DNA of 64,000 bases, from the NCBI RefSeq assembly GCF_008369295.1, contig NZ_VOBG01000022.1:1-64000 (forward strand), given 5' to 3'. Under the pieces are notes generated by a model. That model had not been told where the DNA came from and made no database searches. It was given only the letters and a program-made list of their open reading frames with translations. The DNA is from Pseudomonas sp. ANT_H4. Its GTDB lineage: Bacteria; Pseudomonadota; Gammaproteobacteria; Pseudomonadales; Pseudomonadaceae. Below, in pieces: positions 8,336-17,011 of this stretch; the first letter of the stretch is position 1, and the number at the start of each line of letters is the position of its first letter. A program made the translations under genes and the position numbers.

Positions 8336-9397
8336 ATGAGCGAACGAACGACTTCTGCAAGCTGGGCGATGGGGATAGTCAAGGCACTGGAGATGGACGG
8401 CCTGGATTGCCGCGCCTTGTTCAAGCAGCTTGGCCTGGACTACGCCGCTCTGGATGATCCTGATGCACGCTTCCCGCAGGACTCCATGACCCGGCTCTGG
8501 CAGCGGGCGGTGGAGTTGTCGGGCAACCCGGCGATTGGCCTGAACATGGGCAAGGTAGTGCGCCCGGCGTCGTTTCATGTGGCTGGCTATGCCTTGATGT
8601 CCAGCCGCACCCTGGCTGAAGGTTTTATGCGCCTGGTGCGTTATCAGCGGATCATTGCCGAAAGCGCCGACCTGAGTTTCCGACTTTTACCCGAAGGCTA
8701 TGCGCTAATTCTTACGGTACACGGCGACCATCTACCACCCACCCGGCAAAGTGCCGAGGCGTCACTGGCTTGTGCCTTGGCATTATGCGGTTGGCTGACC
8801 GGACGAACCCTGCAACCGCGCAAGGTGCTGGTGCAGGGCGATCAGCCGGCGAATCTGGAACCCTATAAACAGGCATTCCATGCGCCCCTGGTGTTCAACG
8901 CCCCTTATGACGCGCTGATCTTCGAGCGATCGGATATGGAAGCGCCACTGCCCACGGCGAACGAGGCGATGGCGTTGCTGCATGATCGCTTCGCCGGCGA
9001 GTATCTGGCGCGCTTTTCGGAAAGCCGGGTGACCCACAAGGCGCGGCAAATGCTGTGCCGGCTGCTGCCCCAAGGCGAACCCAAGCGCGAGGTGGTGGCC
9101 CAGACGCTGCACCTGTCCCAGCGCACCCTGCAGCGGCGTTTACAGGAGGAGGGCACCAGTTTCCAGACCCTGCTGGACGAAACCCGTCGCGAATTGGCGG
9201 AGCAATATCTGGCGCAGCCGTCGATGACCCTGCTGGAAATTGCCTACTTGTTGGGGTTTGCCGATCCGAGCAACTTCTTCCGGGCATTCCGGCGTTGGTT
9301 CGATGCCACGCCCGGCGAGTACCGGGCGCGGTTGTTGGAGGGTGCCGCGACCGTCAGTGACGCCAGAACGCCGGAATGCACAGCACAAACACTGTAA
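8336..9397 (+). CDS. AraC-family transcriptional regulator
   Basis: About 353 residues: an N-terminal ligand-sensing domain of the arabinose-binding/OruR-like type (residues about 20-205), then a C-terminal AraC DNA-binding domain with two helix-turn-helix units (VVAQTLHLSQRTLQRRLQEEG and LLEIAYLLGFADPSNFFRAF). ATG 8336 (MSERTTSAS) is chosen; an in-frame ATG at 8312 is possible. The 3' end overlaps the convergent trkH by 44 bp. The target and effector are not evident. Confidence 0.88.
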   Translation: MSERTTSASWAMGIVKALEMDGLDCRALFKQLGLDYAALDDPDARFPQDSMTRLWQRAVELSGNPAIGLNMGKVVRPASFHVAGYALMSSRTLAEGFMRLVRYQRIIAESADLSFRLLPEGYALILTVHGDHLPPTRQSAEASLACALALCGWLTGRTLQPRKVLVQGDQPANLEPYKQAFHAPLVFNAPYDALIFERSDMEAPLPTANEAMALLHDRFAGEYLARFSESRVTHKARQMLCRLLPQGEPKREVVAQTLHLSQRTLQRRLQEEGTSFQTLLDETRRELAEQYLAQPSMTLLEIAYLLGFADPSNFFRAFRRWFDATPGEYRARLLEGAATVSDARTPECTAQTL

Positions 9398-10808
9398 TGA
9401 TCTCCAGCCGTCCCAGCAGCATGCCTAGGGACAGTATCCACTTGGCGGCATCCGGCAGGCTGGAGAAGTTGCCGGCCGGGCCGATGGTTGCCCCCAGCCC
9501 AGGGCCTACGCCGGATACGGTACTGGCGGCGCCGGTCAACGCGGTCATCCAGTCCAGGCCCAGCAGTGACAGGGCCAGGGCGATCACGCAGATAGTGATG
9601 GCGAAGAAGAACGAGAAGGTCAGGATCGAACGTACGATCTCCTCGTCCAGACGGTGGCCGTTGTACTGCTGCTTGATCACTGCACGCGGGTGAATCAGCT
9701 GGTTCAAGTTAGCCTTGAGCAGGATGTAGGCCACCTGGAAGCGGAAGATCTTGATCCCGCCAGCCGTGGAGCCTGAGCAGCCACCGATAAAACCCAGGTA
9801 GAAGAACAACATCAGTGAGAAGTTGCCCCACAGGCTGTAGTCCCCAAGGGCGAAACCGGTGGTAGTCACCACGGAGGTAACGTTCAGTGCCACGTGGCGC
9901 AACGCATCCAGCCAGTGCAGATCGGTAGTCCACCAGTACCAGGAGCCCAGTACCAGCCAGGTCACCAGCAGCAATCCGAGCAGGCCTTGCACCTGCTGAT
10001 CCTTGAGCAGCGCCCGCCGGTTGCCGCGCAAGGTGGCGACGTACAGGGTGAACGGCAAGCTGCCCATAATCATCACCACTATTGCTACCCAGTGCACCGC
10101 TGGCTGTTTCCAGTGGGCCAGGGATTCATCGGAGGTGGAGAAACCGCCGGTGGAAATTGCCGACATGGCGTGGTTGATCGCATCGAACAGGCTCATCCCG
10201 GCCCACCAGAACGCCAGGCTGCCGAGGATGGTGATACCAACATAGGCCGCCACAATCAGCCGCGCCACCATGTGCGAGCGGGGCATGAGCTTCTCAGAAC
10301 GGTCCGAGGACTCGGTCTGGAACAGCCGCATGCCGCCGATACGCAGCAGTGGCAGGATCGCCACCGCCATGCCGATAAAGCCGATACCGCCGAGCCAGTG
10401 CAGTAGCGAGCGCCACATCAGGATGCCCGGCGACATGTTGTCCAGGCCGCTGAGCACCGTGGAACCGGTGGCGGTGATGCCGGACATGCTTTCGAAGAAG
10501 GAGTCGGTGTAACTGATGCGTTGGGTCAGCAGGAATGGCAGCGCGGCGAACATGCAGACGGCCACCCAACTGGAGACCGTCAGCAGGTACATGTCCCGAG
10601 GACGCAGGTGCACGTGTTCCGGGCGACCGGGGATGACCAAGGCCAACCCTGCGATAAAGGTGATCAGGCTGGCCCAGAGAAAGGACGGCAGGTCGCTGGT
10701 GCGTTCGAAAATCACCAGGGTCGCCATTGGCACCACCATGGCGATCGCGAGGGTGATCAGGAAGATGCCGATAATGAAACCGATGATCCGTAAGGTCGGC
10801 AACGCCAT
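9354..10808 (-). CDS. trkH: TrkH-type potassium uptake channel subunit
   Basis: A 484-residue inner-membrane protein of the Trk/Ktr superfamily, with four repeated pore motifs visible as GITATGSTVL, AISTGGFST, VTTTGFALGDY and AASTVSGVGPGLG, the last being degenerate as usual. A GCSGSTAGGIK segment precedes the third repeat's cytosolic region. It pairs with TrkA, which is not in the window. The start MALPTLRIIG at 10808 places the first helix at the N-terminus; the longer ORF adds 33 residues without support. Confidence 0.92.
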   Translation of the reverse strand: MALPTLRIIGFIIGIFLITLAIAMVVPMATLVIFERTSDLPSFLWASLITFIAGLALVIPGRPEHVHLRPRDMYLLTVSSWVAVCMFAALPFLLTQRISYTDSFFESMSGITATGSTVLSGLDNMSPGILMWRSLLHWLGGIGFIGMAVAILPLLRIGGMRLFQTESSDRSEKLMPRSHMVARLIVAAYVGITILGSLAFWWAGMSLFDAINHAMSAISTGGFSTSDESLAHWKQPAVHWVAIVVMIMGSLPFTLYVATLRGNRRALLKDQQVQGLLGLLLVTWLVLGSWYWWTTDLHWLDALRHVALNVTSVVTTTGFALGDYSLWGNFSLMLFFYLGFIGGCSGSTAGGIKIFRFQVAYILLKANLNQLIHPRAVIKQQYNGHRLDEEIVRSILTFSFFFAITICVIALALSLLGLDWMTALTGAASTVSGVGPGLGATIGPAGNFSSLPDAAKWILSLGMLLGRLEIITVFVLCIPAFWRH

Positions 10809-10874
10809 GAGGTCCACTCGGGTGACAGGAAAGGCCGCCATTCTACCTGTGGTGCAGACCATGTAAACCGGGCA

Positions 10875-10899
10875 TAAAAAAGGCGACCCGAAGGCCGCC
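10875..10899 (-). terminator. Rho-independent terminator after the imelysin gene
   Basis: On the minus strand a GGCGGCC / GGTCGCC stem with a TTC loop is followed by six T residues. It lies between the imelysin stop and trkH and would separate their transcripts. Confidence 0.75.
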
Positions 10900-10925
10900 T
10901 CATTCACTCACTCAACCCTTGGCGA

Positions 10926-12266
10926 TCAAAACGCGTGATCGGCACTGTCCGGGTTCAGGTCGCCGATGCCCAGCTTGCCGGCCGCCTGCTCGATGGAGCC
11001 AGTTTGCTTGACCAGGGAGGCGATGGCATCGCGCACGATCTGGTTGCCAGCTTCGTTGCCTGCCGCGATCAACTGGTCGTAGTGCTCACCCTTGTTGGCG
11101 TGGTCAACCATGACCTGGATTTTCGCTTCGGTGGCAGCCAGGTCAGCCTTGAGGGCTGCGTCGGCGGCTGGGTCAGCCTTGGCCACCAGGGAGGACAGGC
11201 TGGCGCCGGTCAGCTTGGTGCCGTCGACACGGGTGTATTCGCCCAGGTAGACGTTACGGATGCCTTTGGCGTCGTAGAACTGTGAGTTGTGGGTGTTATC
11301 GCTGAAGCAGTCATGCTCGTCTTCCGGCGAGTTGGCTTCCAGGGACACCTTCATGCGCTCGCCTGCCAGTTCACCCAGGGACAGGCTGCCCATGCCGAAC
11401 AACATTTTGCGCAGGCCGTCGGTGCCAGGTTCCGCTTCCAGGGTGGCGCGGTAGTTGTCTTCGACGTTGGGCTTCCAGTTGCCGACCATTTCTTCTAGGT
11501 CGCTGACCAGCAGCTGGGTCACAGCGCTCAGGTAAGCACGGCGACGCTCGTTGTGGCCGCCAGTGGCGCCTTCACCTTGCAGGTAGTCCGAGGCCGGACG
11601 GTTGCCGGCGCCAGGGCCGGTACCGTTCAGGTCCTGGCCCCAGAGCAGGAATTCGATGGCGTGGTAGCCGGTGGCAACGTTGGCTTCGGAACCGCCCAGC
11701 TCATTGAGGCTGGCGAGTTTTTCTGCAGTGATGTCCTTGACGTCGATCTTGTCTTCGCCGACCTGGATCTCGGTGTTGGCGATGATATTGGCGGTGGCGC
11801 CCGGGTTGCCGAGGGCGTGTTCGTAGGTTTTGTCGACGTAGTCGATCAGGCCTTCGTCCAATGGCCAGGCGTTCACCTGACCTTCCCAATCGTCAATGAT
11901 GGTGTTGCCGAAGCGGAACACTTCACTCTGCAGGTACGGCACACGTGCGGCGACCCAGGCGGTACGGGCCGCTTTCAGGGTTTCGTCGTTCGGCTTGGCA
12001 AGGAAGGCGTCGATGGCGGCTTGCAGGGTTTTCGCCGTGGACTCGGAATCGCTGTAGACCGCGAACACGATGTCAGCGTAATGCGCGACCACTGCCTTGG
12101 CGGCGGCCTCGTCGACCTGGCCTGCCGTGCCGGCAGTTGGTGCGGTAGTGCTGGCGGCTGCAGCAGGTGCTTGAGGAGCAGCAGCCTTGTCTTTGCCCTC
12201 ACCGCAACCGGCGAGAGAAATGGCGATGGCCAGCAGACTGGCGGTGGCCAGGGGCATACGAATCAT
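10926..12266 (-). CDS. Imelysin-family iron-regulated lipoprotein
   Basis: About 446 residues with a lipoprotein signal peptide (lipobox LAGC), a low-complexity Ala/Pro/Thr linker and an imelysin domain. The family GxHxxE motif is GYHAIEF near residue 200. Imelysins (IrpA, ICMP, EfeO relatives) are envelope proteins linked to iron or heme acquisition; this one has the long form with a second repeat. ATG 12266 (MIRMPL) is preferred, 3 codons inside the longest ORF. A Fur-like palindrome lies about 60 bp upstream, consistent with iron repression. It is followed by its own terminator. Confidence 0.88.
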   Translation of the reverse strand: MIRMPLATASLLAIAISLAGCGEGKDKAAAPQAPAAAASTTAPTAGTAGQVDEAAAKAVVAHYADIVFAVYSDSESTAKTLQAAIDAFLAKPNDETLKAARTAWVAARVPYLQSEVFRFGNTIIDDWEGQVNAWPLDEGLIDYVDKTYEHALGNPGATANIIANTEIQVGEDKIDVKDITAEKLASLNELGGSEANVATGYHAIEFLLWGQDLNGTGPGAGNRPASDYLQGEGATGGHNERRRAYLSAVTQLLVSDLEEMVGNWKPNVEDNYRATLEAEPGTDGLRKMLFGMGSLSLGELAGERMKVSLEANSPEDEHDCFSDNTHNSQFYDAKGIRNVYLGEYTRVDGTKLTGASLSSLVAKADPAADAALKADLAATEAKIQVMVDHANKGEHYDQLIAAGNEAGNQIVRDAIASLVKQTGSIEQAAGKLGIGDLNPDSADHAF

Positions 12267-12326
12267 GGCGAACATCCTGCTTCGGTAGATTATCGGGGCG
12301 CATGGCTGCGCGCAAAACTACGACAT

Positions 12327-12345
12327 AATGCGAAAGATTTGCATT
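12327..12345 (-). promoter_or_regulatory. Fur-box-like palindrome upstream of imelysin gene
   Basis: A 19-bp imperfect palindrome with arms AATGCgAA and TTtGCATT, size and base pattern as in Pseudomonas Fur boxes, in the promoter region of a gene family that is commonly Fur-controlled. Binding is inferred. Confidence 0.5.
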
Positions 12346-12423
12346 TTCTGTAAAGGGTTAACGCTGTAAATAGTTAATATCGATTTGCCACTGGCCCAGC
12401 ACCGCGCCCCGGAGTGCCATCAT

Positions 12424-12466
12424 CGGCGTAGCCGCTTCTTCGTTCTACTCAACAGCGGCTACGCCG
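12424..12466. repeat. 13-bp perfect inverted repeat, REP-like
   Basis: CGGCGTAGCCGCT at 12424-12436 is repeated as its exact complement at 12454-12466 around a 17-base loop. It sits 19 bp past the stop of the GGDEF/EAL gene and lacks a T tract. It resembles dispersed palindromic units of fluorescent pseudomonads. Confidence 0.6.
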
Positions 12467-12485
12467 TGTAGTGAGCTGAAATCCA

Positions 12486-14537
12486 TCACAGAGTCACGGA
12501 GTTATTGCGCTCGGCTTGCTTCAGGTATGCCACCAACTCCCGCGCCGGCAACGGTTTGCTGTAGTGATAGCCCTGACCTTCGTGGCAGCCTTCGGAGATG
12601 ATGTAGGCCTCCTGCTCGGCGGTCTCCACTCCTTCGGCGATGACCTGCATGCCGAGGCTTTTGCCCAATTGAATGATCGCGCGCACGATGGTGGCATCGT
12701 CGTCGTCATCCAGCAGGTCCTGGACGAAGCTTTTATCGATCTTGATCTTGTCCAGGGGCAGGCTTTTCAGGTAACTGAGGGATGAGTAACCCGTGCCGAA
12801 GTCATCAATGGCGATCAATGCCCCGGAGCGGCGCAGGCTCAGCAGGTGCTGGGCCGCGGTGCTGATGTCTTCCATCAGGCCGGTTTCGGTGACTTCCAGC
12901 TCCAGGCTGCGGGGCGGCAGGCGGTAGATCTGCAGCAGGTTATTGACCACTCGCGGCAACTCGGCGTGGTGCAATTGCACCGTGGACAGGTTGACGGCCA
13001 TGCGCAGTTCGGTGAAGCCCTGGTCATGCCATTCCCGCAGTTGCCGACAAGCCTGGTCCAGCACCCATTCGCCGATAGAAATAATCGTGCCGTTCTGCTC
13101 CGCCAGGGGGATGAACAGATCGGGTGGTACCAGGCCATGTTCCGGGTGTTGCCAGCGAATCAAGGCTTCGACGCCGACCACACGGTGATCGCGGTAGCTG
13201 ATTTGCGGCTGATACACCAAGTAAAACTGACCGCGGCCCAAGGCCTCGCGCAGGTCTTTCTCCAGTTCACGGCGGCGGCGCATCTCGCTGTCGACGCTGG
13301 CGATATAGAACTGATAGCGATTGCGTGAGCGGCTTTTGGCCAACGTCATGGTCTGTTCGGCTTTTTGCAGCAGTTTCTCGGTGCTGTCGCCGTCTTCCGG
13401 GAACAGGGTGATGCCGATGGTGGCCCGTAGACGGATTTGCTCGTGATCGAGGGCAAATTCGGCTTCCAGGTCATCGAGGATGCTTTGCGCCAGTTCGGCG
13501 GCTTCATAGGGTTGCTCGATATCGGCCTGGACCAGGGCGAACTGGTCGCCCCCCAAGCGGGCGAGGGCGCCGAGGCGGCCGCTGTGGGCGCGCAGACGGT
13601 CGGCCAGGGCCAGCAACAATTGGTCGCCGACCTGGTAGGTGAACTGCTCGTTGACGCTTTTGAAGTCATCCAACCCGACACACAGCACTGCCACTCGCCG
13701 CTGCCGGCGGCCGGAGTCGATCAGGATCTTGTCCAGTTGCTCCTGCAGTTTCTGACGATTGGGCAGGCCGGTGAGGAAGTCGTACTGGGCCATGCGCAGC
13801 AGACTGTTTTCCGCCTCGTGGCGCAGATGGGTGTTGCGTTCGATGGATTCGAGCAACTGGTTGGCGGTGTTGATCCACAGGCCCAGCTCGTTTTTTTCGT
13901 GGCCCTTGAGCTGTGGGATCTTGTGCTCGCTGGGGCGGTCCGGGTTGATCGAACTCAGGTGCTCGATGATCCGCGACAGCGGCTTGGTCAGTAGCCAGTG
14001 ATAGACCAGGTACAGCACCAGGCCCATGGCCAGGGCTCGCAGCACCCCGGAGATAAAGATGATCACCGAATTGACAATAAAGCCTTTGCCGTAGGTGGCG
14101 GTGTCGAGGGTGATGCTCAGGTCGCCGTAATACTCGCTGTAGGGCCCGCGCCCTACCAGCGGTGTGGTGAAGGTGCGCTCCTGGCCGAGAATCAGGTCAG
14201 TGAGCCAGCGGCTGGGCGATTGCTGCAAGTCGCGGCTTTTTTTCGCGAGCATGGCTTCGTTGGGGTGACCGATGGAGGCCATGCGTACAGCGTCATCCTG
14301 AAACAGGCCTTCGAGGACCTGCATGCCCATTTCGCGATCCAGGCTATAGACGGCCTGGGTCGAGGGGTCGCGAAACATGTCGAGGATGCGCTGGGCATCG
14401 CCGGCCACGGCCTGGCGCGTCTTGTAGGCATCGAAGACGATCTGCGCCACGCTCAGTGCCACGCCCACTATCAATGCCGAAAGCAGCACCACCCGTAGCA
14501 ACTTCACCGACAAGCTGTTTTTGAGTTCCAGCTTCAA
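12486..14537 (-). CDS. GGDEF/EAL membrane signalling protein
   Basis: A 683-residue c-di-GMP protein: an N-terminal membrane helix (about 12-33), a periplasmic sensor segment, a second membrane stretch (about 150-185), a GGDEF domain (about 250-405) and an EAL domain (about 425-675). The GGDEF site reads GGDQF, so the third acidic residue is replaced and cyclase activity is doubtful. The EAL domain keeps EALIRW, the Asn of MAVNLS, DDFGTGYSSL, KIDKSF and EGVE, so phosphodiesterase activity is likely, perhaps with the GGDQF domain as a GTP sensor. It stands alone as a transcription unit. Confidence 0.9.
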   Translation of the reverse strand: MKLELKNSLSVKLLRVVLLSALIVGVALSVAQIVFDAYKTRQAVAGDAQRILDMFRDPSTQAVYSLDREMGMQVLEGLFQDDAVRMASIGHPNEAMLAKKSRDLQQSPSRWLTDLILGQERTFTTPLVGRGPYSEYYGDLSITLDTATYGKGFIVNSVIIFISGVLRALAMGLVLYLVYHWLLTKPLSRIIEHLSSINPDRPSEHKIPQLKGHEKNELGLWINTANQLLESIERNTHLRHEAENSLLRMAQYDFLTGLPNRQKLQEQLDKILIDSGRRQRRVAVLCVGLDDFKSVNEQFTYQVGDQLLLALADRLRAHSGRLGALARLGGDQFALVQADIEQPYEAAELAQSILDDLEAEFALDHEQIRLRATIGITLFPEDGDSTEKLLQKAEQTMTLAKSRSRNRYQFYIASVDSEMRRRRELEKDLREALGRGQFYLVYQPQISYRDHRVVGVEALIRWQHPEHGLVPPDLFIPLAEQNGTIISIGEWVLDQACRQLREWHDQGFTELRMAVNLSTVQLHHAELPRVVNNLLQIYRLPPRSLELEVTETGLMEDISTAAQHLLSLRRSGALIAIDDFGTGYSSLSYLKSLPLDKIKIDKSFVQDLLDDDDDATIVRAIIQLGKSLGMQVIAEGVETAEQEAYIISEGCHEGQGYHYSKPLPARELVAYLKQAERNNSVTL

Positions 14538-14671
14538 AGGGTCATTCCTTGTTCCATACGGGTAGCCTCAATATGCCATGAGTATTGGCAATCCCGTGAT
14601 GGCAGTCAAAGGTACATTGAAGTAGTTGCAGGTTTGACACCGCGCTGGCTCGTTTCTGGGCGATGGAGCGC

Positions 14672-14689
14672 GGCGGATTTACATCCGCC
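14672..14689. repeat. Short GC hairpin in intergenic region
   Basis: GGCGGAT and ATCCGCC pair around TTAC, with GCGC/GCGC extending the stem past a one-base bulge. There is no T tract. It lies between the GGDEF/EAL promoter region and the next small gene. Confidence 0.4.
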
Positions 14690-14761
14690 TGCGCGGTAGC
14701 GGGGGCTGGAAACGGGTAACTTATGGGCAGGTTTGGAACGGTGGATTTTGAGGTTCGAACC

Positions 14762-14980
14762 TCAGCTGAACATGATGGTCTTGTTCTGCGCTTTTATCGT
14801 GGCGTCGAAATTTACGGACTTGTTTTGCTCCGCGGTTGTGTTTTTCAGTGTGTCGCCCAATGTTTTCGCTATCACGTCGGCGAAGGGTTGGATCAGGGGC
14901 GCAATCGACTTGGTTATATCGGCAGCCGCTTTGGCCAGTTCGCCAATCACGGGGAGTGCTGCTAATGCTGACATAGACAT
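14762..14980 (-). CDS. Small amphipathic protein, unknown
   Basis: A 72-residue protein starting MSMSALAALPVIGELAKAAA. GGAGA lies 7 bases before ATG 14980, which decides this start over the longer ORF. The first 45 residues are hydrophobic to amphipathic and probably helical; the tail is polar and Asn/Lys rich (EQNKSVNFDATIKAQNK). The gene ends in a 16-bp palindrome (14748-14763) overlapping the stop. No family is recognised and there is no partner gene. The amino-acid make-up differs from its housekeeping neighbours. Confidence 0.6.
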   Translation of the reverse strand: MSMSALAALPVIGELAKAAADITKSIAPLIQPFADVIAKTLGDTLKNTTAEQNKSVNFDATIKAQNKTIMFS

Positions 14981-15074
14981 CGTGAAATCTCCGATAGGGA
15001 TGAGAGGGTTATTCCTCATCGACTAGGTGGCAGCAGCTACTCATCGGGTTCCACGTTGACCGCATAAAACGCAT

Positions 15075-15103
15075 AAAAAAGCCCGGCAATTGCCGGGCTT
15101 TTT
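15075..15103. terminator. Bidirectional terminator after sodB
   Basis: A perfect 9-bp stem (GCCCGGCAA/TTGCCGGGC) flanked by A6 and T5, immediately past the sodB stop on the minus strand. Confidence 0.9.
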
Positions 15104-15119
15104 CTACTGCAAGGGTTGC

Positions 15120-15716
15120 TTAAGCAGTGAAGGTCTTGCCTTCGAATTGCTCAGCGACGAACTTCCAGTTGACCAGGTTCCAGAACGCTTCCACATACTT
15201 TGGACGCACGTTGCGGTAGTCGATGTAGTAGGCGTGTTCCCAGACATCGCAGGTCAGCAGCGGGGTATCGCCGCTGGTCAGCGGGTTGCCGGCGCCGATG
15301 GTGCTGGCCAAGGCCAGGGAACCGTCAGCTTTTTTCACCAGCCAACCCCAACCGGAACCGAAGGTGCCGACGGACGTTTTGGTGAATTCTTCCTTGAACT
15401 TGTCGAACGAACCGAAAGCAGCGTTGATGGCTTCAGCCAGCGCGCCGGTAGGTTGACCGCCAGCGTTTGGCGCCAGGCAGTTCCAGTAGAAGGTGTGGTT
15501 CCAGACCTGAGCGGCGTTGTTGAAGATGCCGCCCGAAGAGGATTTGACGATCTCTTCCAGGGTCTTGCCTTCGAACTCGGTGCCAGGCACCAGGTTGTTC
15601 AGGTTCACGACATAGGTGTTGTGGTGCTTGTCGTGGTGAAATTCCAAGGTTTCCTTGGAGATGTGCGGCTGCAGGGCATCGTGTGCGTAGGGCAGCGGCG
15701 GCAATTCGAAAGCCAT
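15120..15716 (-). CDS. sodB: Iron superoxide dismutase
   Basis: A 198-residue SodB. The metal ligands are in HHDKHHNTYV (His27 region), WNHTFYW (His74 region) and DVWEHAYYIDYRN (Asp and His). The Fe-type markers AQVWNHTFYW and FGSGWGWLV are present. It converts superoxide to hydrogen peroxide in the cytoplasm. The start at MAFELPPLPY matches the family; the longest ORF adds 16 unsupported residues. The gene is monocistronic, with a strong terminator. Confidence 0.97.
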   Translation of the reverse strand: MAFELPPLPYAHDALQPHISKETLEFHHDKHHNTYVVNLNNLVPGTEFEGKTLEEIVKSSSGGIFNNAAQVWNHTFYWNCLAPNAGGQPTGALAEAINAAFGSFDKFKEEFTKTSVGTFGSGWGWLVKKADGSLALASTIGAGNPLTSGDTPLLTCDVWEHAYYIDYRNVRPKYVEAFWNLVNWKFVAEQFEGKTFTA

Positions 15717-15903
15717 GATGATTCTCCTAATCAGGTCAGTTGCGGTGAGCGCAAGGCCGATCACGGGCGGCCAAACAAGCGCCGGGGAGTTTGTACTCTT
15801 TGCGGCGCAGGGACAGGATCATAGCACCGGGGGTGCGGCATAACCACGCAACAACTGTGTGGGATAGAGGTTCCAAAGTCTTTTGGATGCTCTTCAATTA
15901 AGA

Positions 15904-16506
15904 TCAGACGGCGCTTATTAATTGATAGGCGACGCTGAACATCATTACTGCCACCAACAGGTCCAGTAGGCGCCACGTCGCAGGGCGCGCCAGCCAGGGT
16001 GCCAGCCACGCCGCACCCAGGGCCAGGGAGGAAAACCACAGGAATGACGCACTGGCGGCGCCTGCTACATAGGCACCGGGTTCGGTTTGCTGGGCGCCCA
16101 ACGACCCAATCAACAATACGGTGTCGAGATACACGTGAGGATTGAGCAGCGTCACGGCCAAAGCGCTGAGCATCACCGCACGCAGCGAGCGAACTTTTTG
16201 GTTTGCCCCTTGGCCCAGGCTCTGCTGCGAACAGGCCCGACGCAAGGCGAGGGCGCCGTACCACAGCAGGAACGCCGCGCCACCCCAGCGCGCAATGGCC
16301 AGCAGCAATGGATTGCTCGCCAGTACCGTCGCCAGCCCAAACACCCCAGCGGCCACCAGCAGCGCATCGCAGACCACACACAGTGCCGCCACCGGCAGGT
16401 GATGCTCACGGCGCAGGCTTTGCGCCAGGACAAAGGCGTTTTGTGTACCGATGGCCATAATCAACCCCAGGGCCACCAGCAGTCCGTTCACATAGCTTTG
16501 CCACAT
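15904..16506 (-). CDS. argO: LysE/ArgO-type amino-acid exporter
   Basis: A 200-residue membrane protein with about six helices and the LysE signature GLIMAIGTQNAFVLAQSLRREH near the N-terminus plus LNPHVYLDTV. The family exports Arg or Lys. It lies 5 bp downstream of an ACT-domain gene and the pair is divergent from an ArgP-like regulator, the arrangement expected for ArgP-controlled basic amino-acid efflux. Substrate choice between Arg and Lys is not visible. Confidence 0.88.
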   Translation of the reverse strand: MWQSYVNGLLVALGLIMAIGTQNAFVLAQSLRREHHLPVAALCVVCDALLVAAGVFGLATVLASNPLLLAIARWGGAAFLLWYGALALRRACSQQSLGQGANQKVRSLRAVMLSALAVTLLNPHVYLDTVLLIGSLGAQQTEPGAYVAGAASASFLWFSSLALGAAWLAPWLARPATWRLLDLLVAVMMFSVAYQLISAV

Positions 16507-16511
16507 AAGGT

Positions 16512-16913
16512 TTACTCCGCGTGCGCCGCCAATTGCCGCAACACCGTCATTGCCTGTTCAGCATCGTCGCGGCCGACAAACAAGTGATCGTGGTAGTAAC
16601 CGGTGATCACGTTGCAACTGATGCCAGCCTTGCCCAAGGCGCTGGCGAATGCCGCGGTCAGGCCAACGGCTTCCAGGGCCGAATGCACATTCAAGGTGAT
16701 CCACGCTGCCACATATTCGAACGGCAACCCGGCCTGTTCGGCCTGCTGGCGCTCGACGATCACCGTCAAACCTTCCTGCTCGCGGAAGCTGCCGATCACC
16801 TCGCAACCTTCCGGGATACGGTTGTCGGCCAGGGTGCAGAACACGTAGTCACCGTCATTGAGGTGCGGGCTCATGCTACGCAACAGGGTTGCCAGGGCGG
16901 TTTCGCCAGCCAT
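16512..16913 (-). CDS. ACT-domain protein
   Basis: A 133-residue protein of the ACT_7/DUF2241 type, starting MAGETALATLLRSMSPHLND, with an AWITLNVHSALEAVGLTAAF ACT core and FVGRDDAEQAMTVL at the end. ACT domains bind amino acids. Its 5-bp spacing to the LysE-type exporter suggests cotranscription and perhaps an amino-acid sensing role in efflux. Confidence 0.82.
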   Translation of the reverse strand: MAGETALATLLRSMSPHLNDGDYVFCTLADNRIPEGCEVIGSFREQEGLTVIVERQQAEQAGLPFEYVAAWITLNVHSALEAVGLTAAFASALGKAGISCNVITGYYHDHLFVGRDDAEQAMTVLRQLAAHAE

Positions 16914-17011
16914 GTGGATGATCCTTGAAGATAAGAAGCGATGCTGGCTATTCTCCGGCCCAACGCTGTATAAGAAAAACCAATATTACTGATCGCTCAT
17001 TAGGGAAACTG

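Noticed and set aside
14740..14775. A tRNA T-arm-like GGTTCGAACC sequence
   Set aside because: It is part of a 16-bp palindrome with a six-base loop, no acceptor or anticodon arms fit around it, and it overlaps the stop of a small gene.
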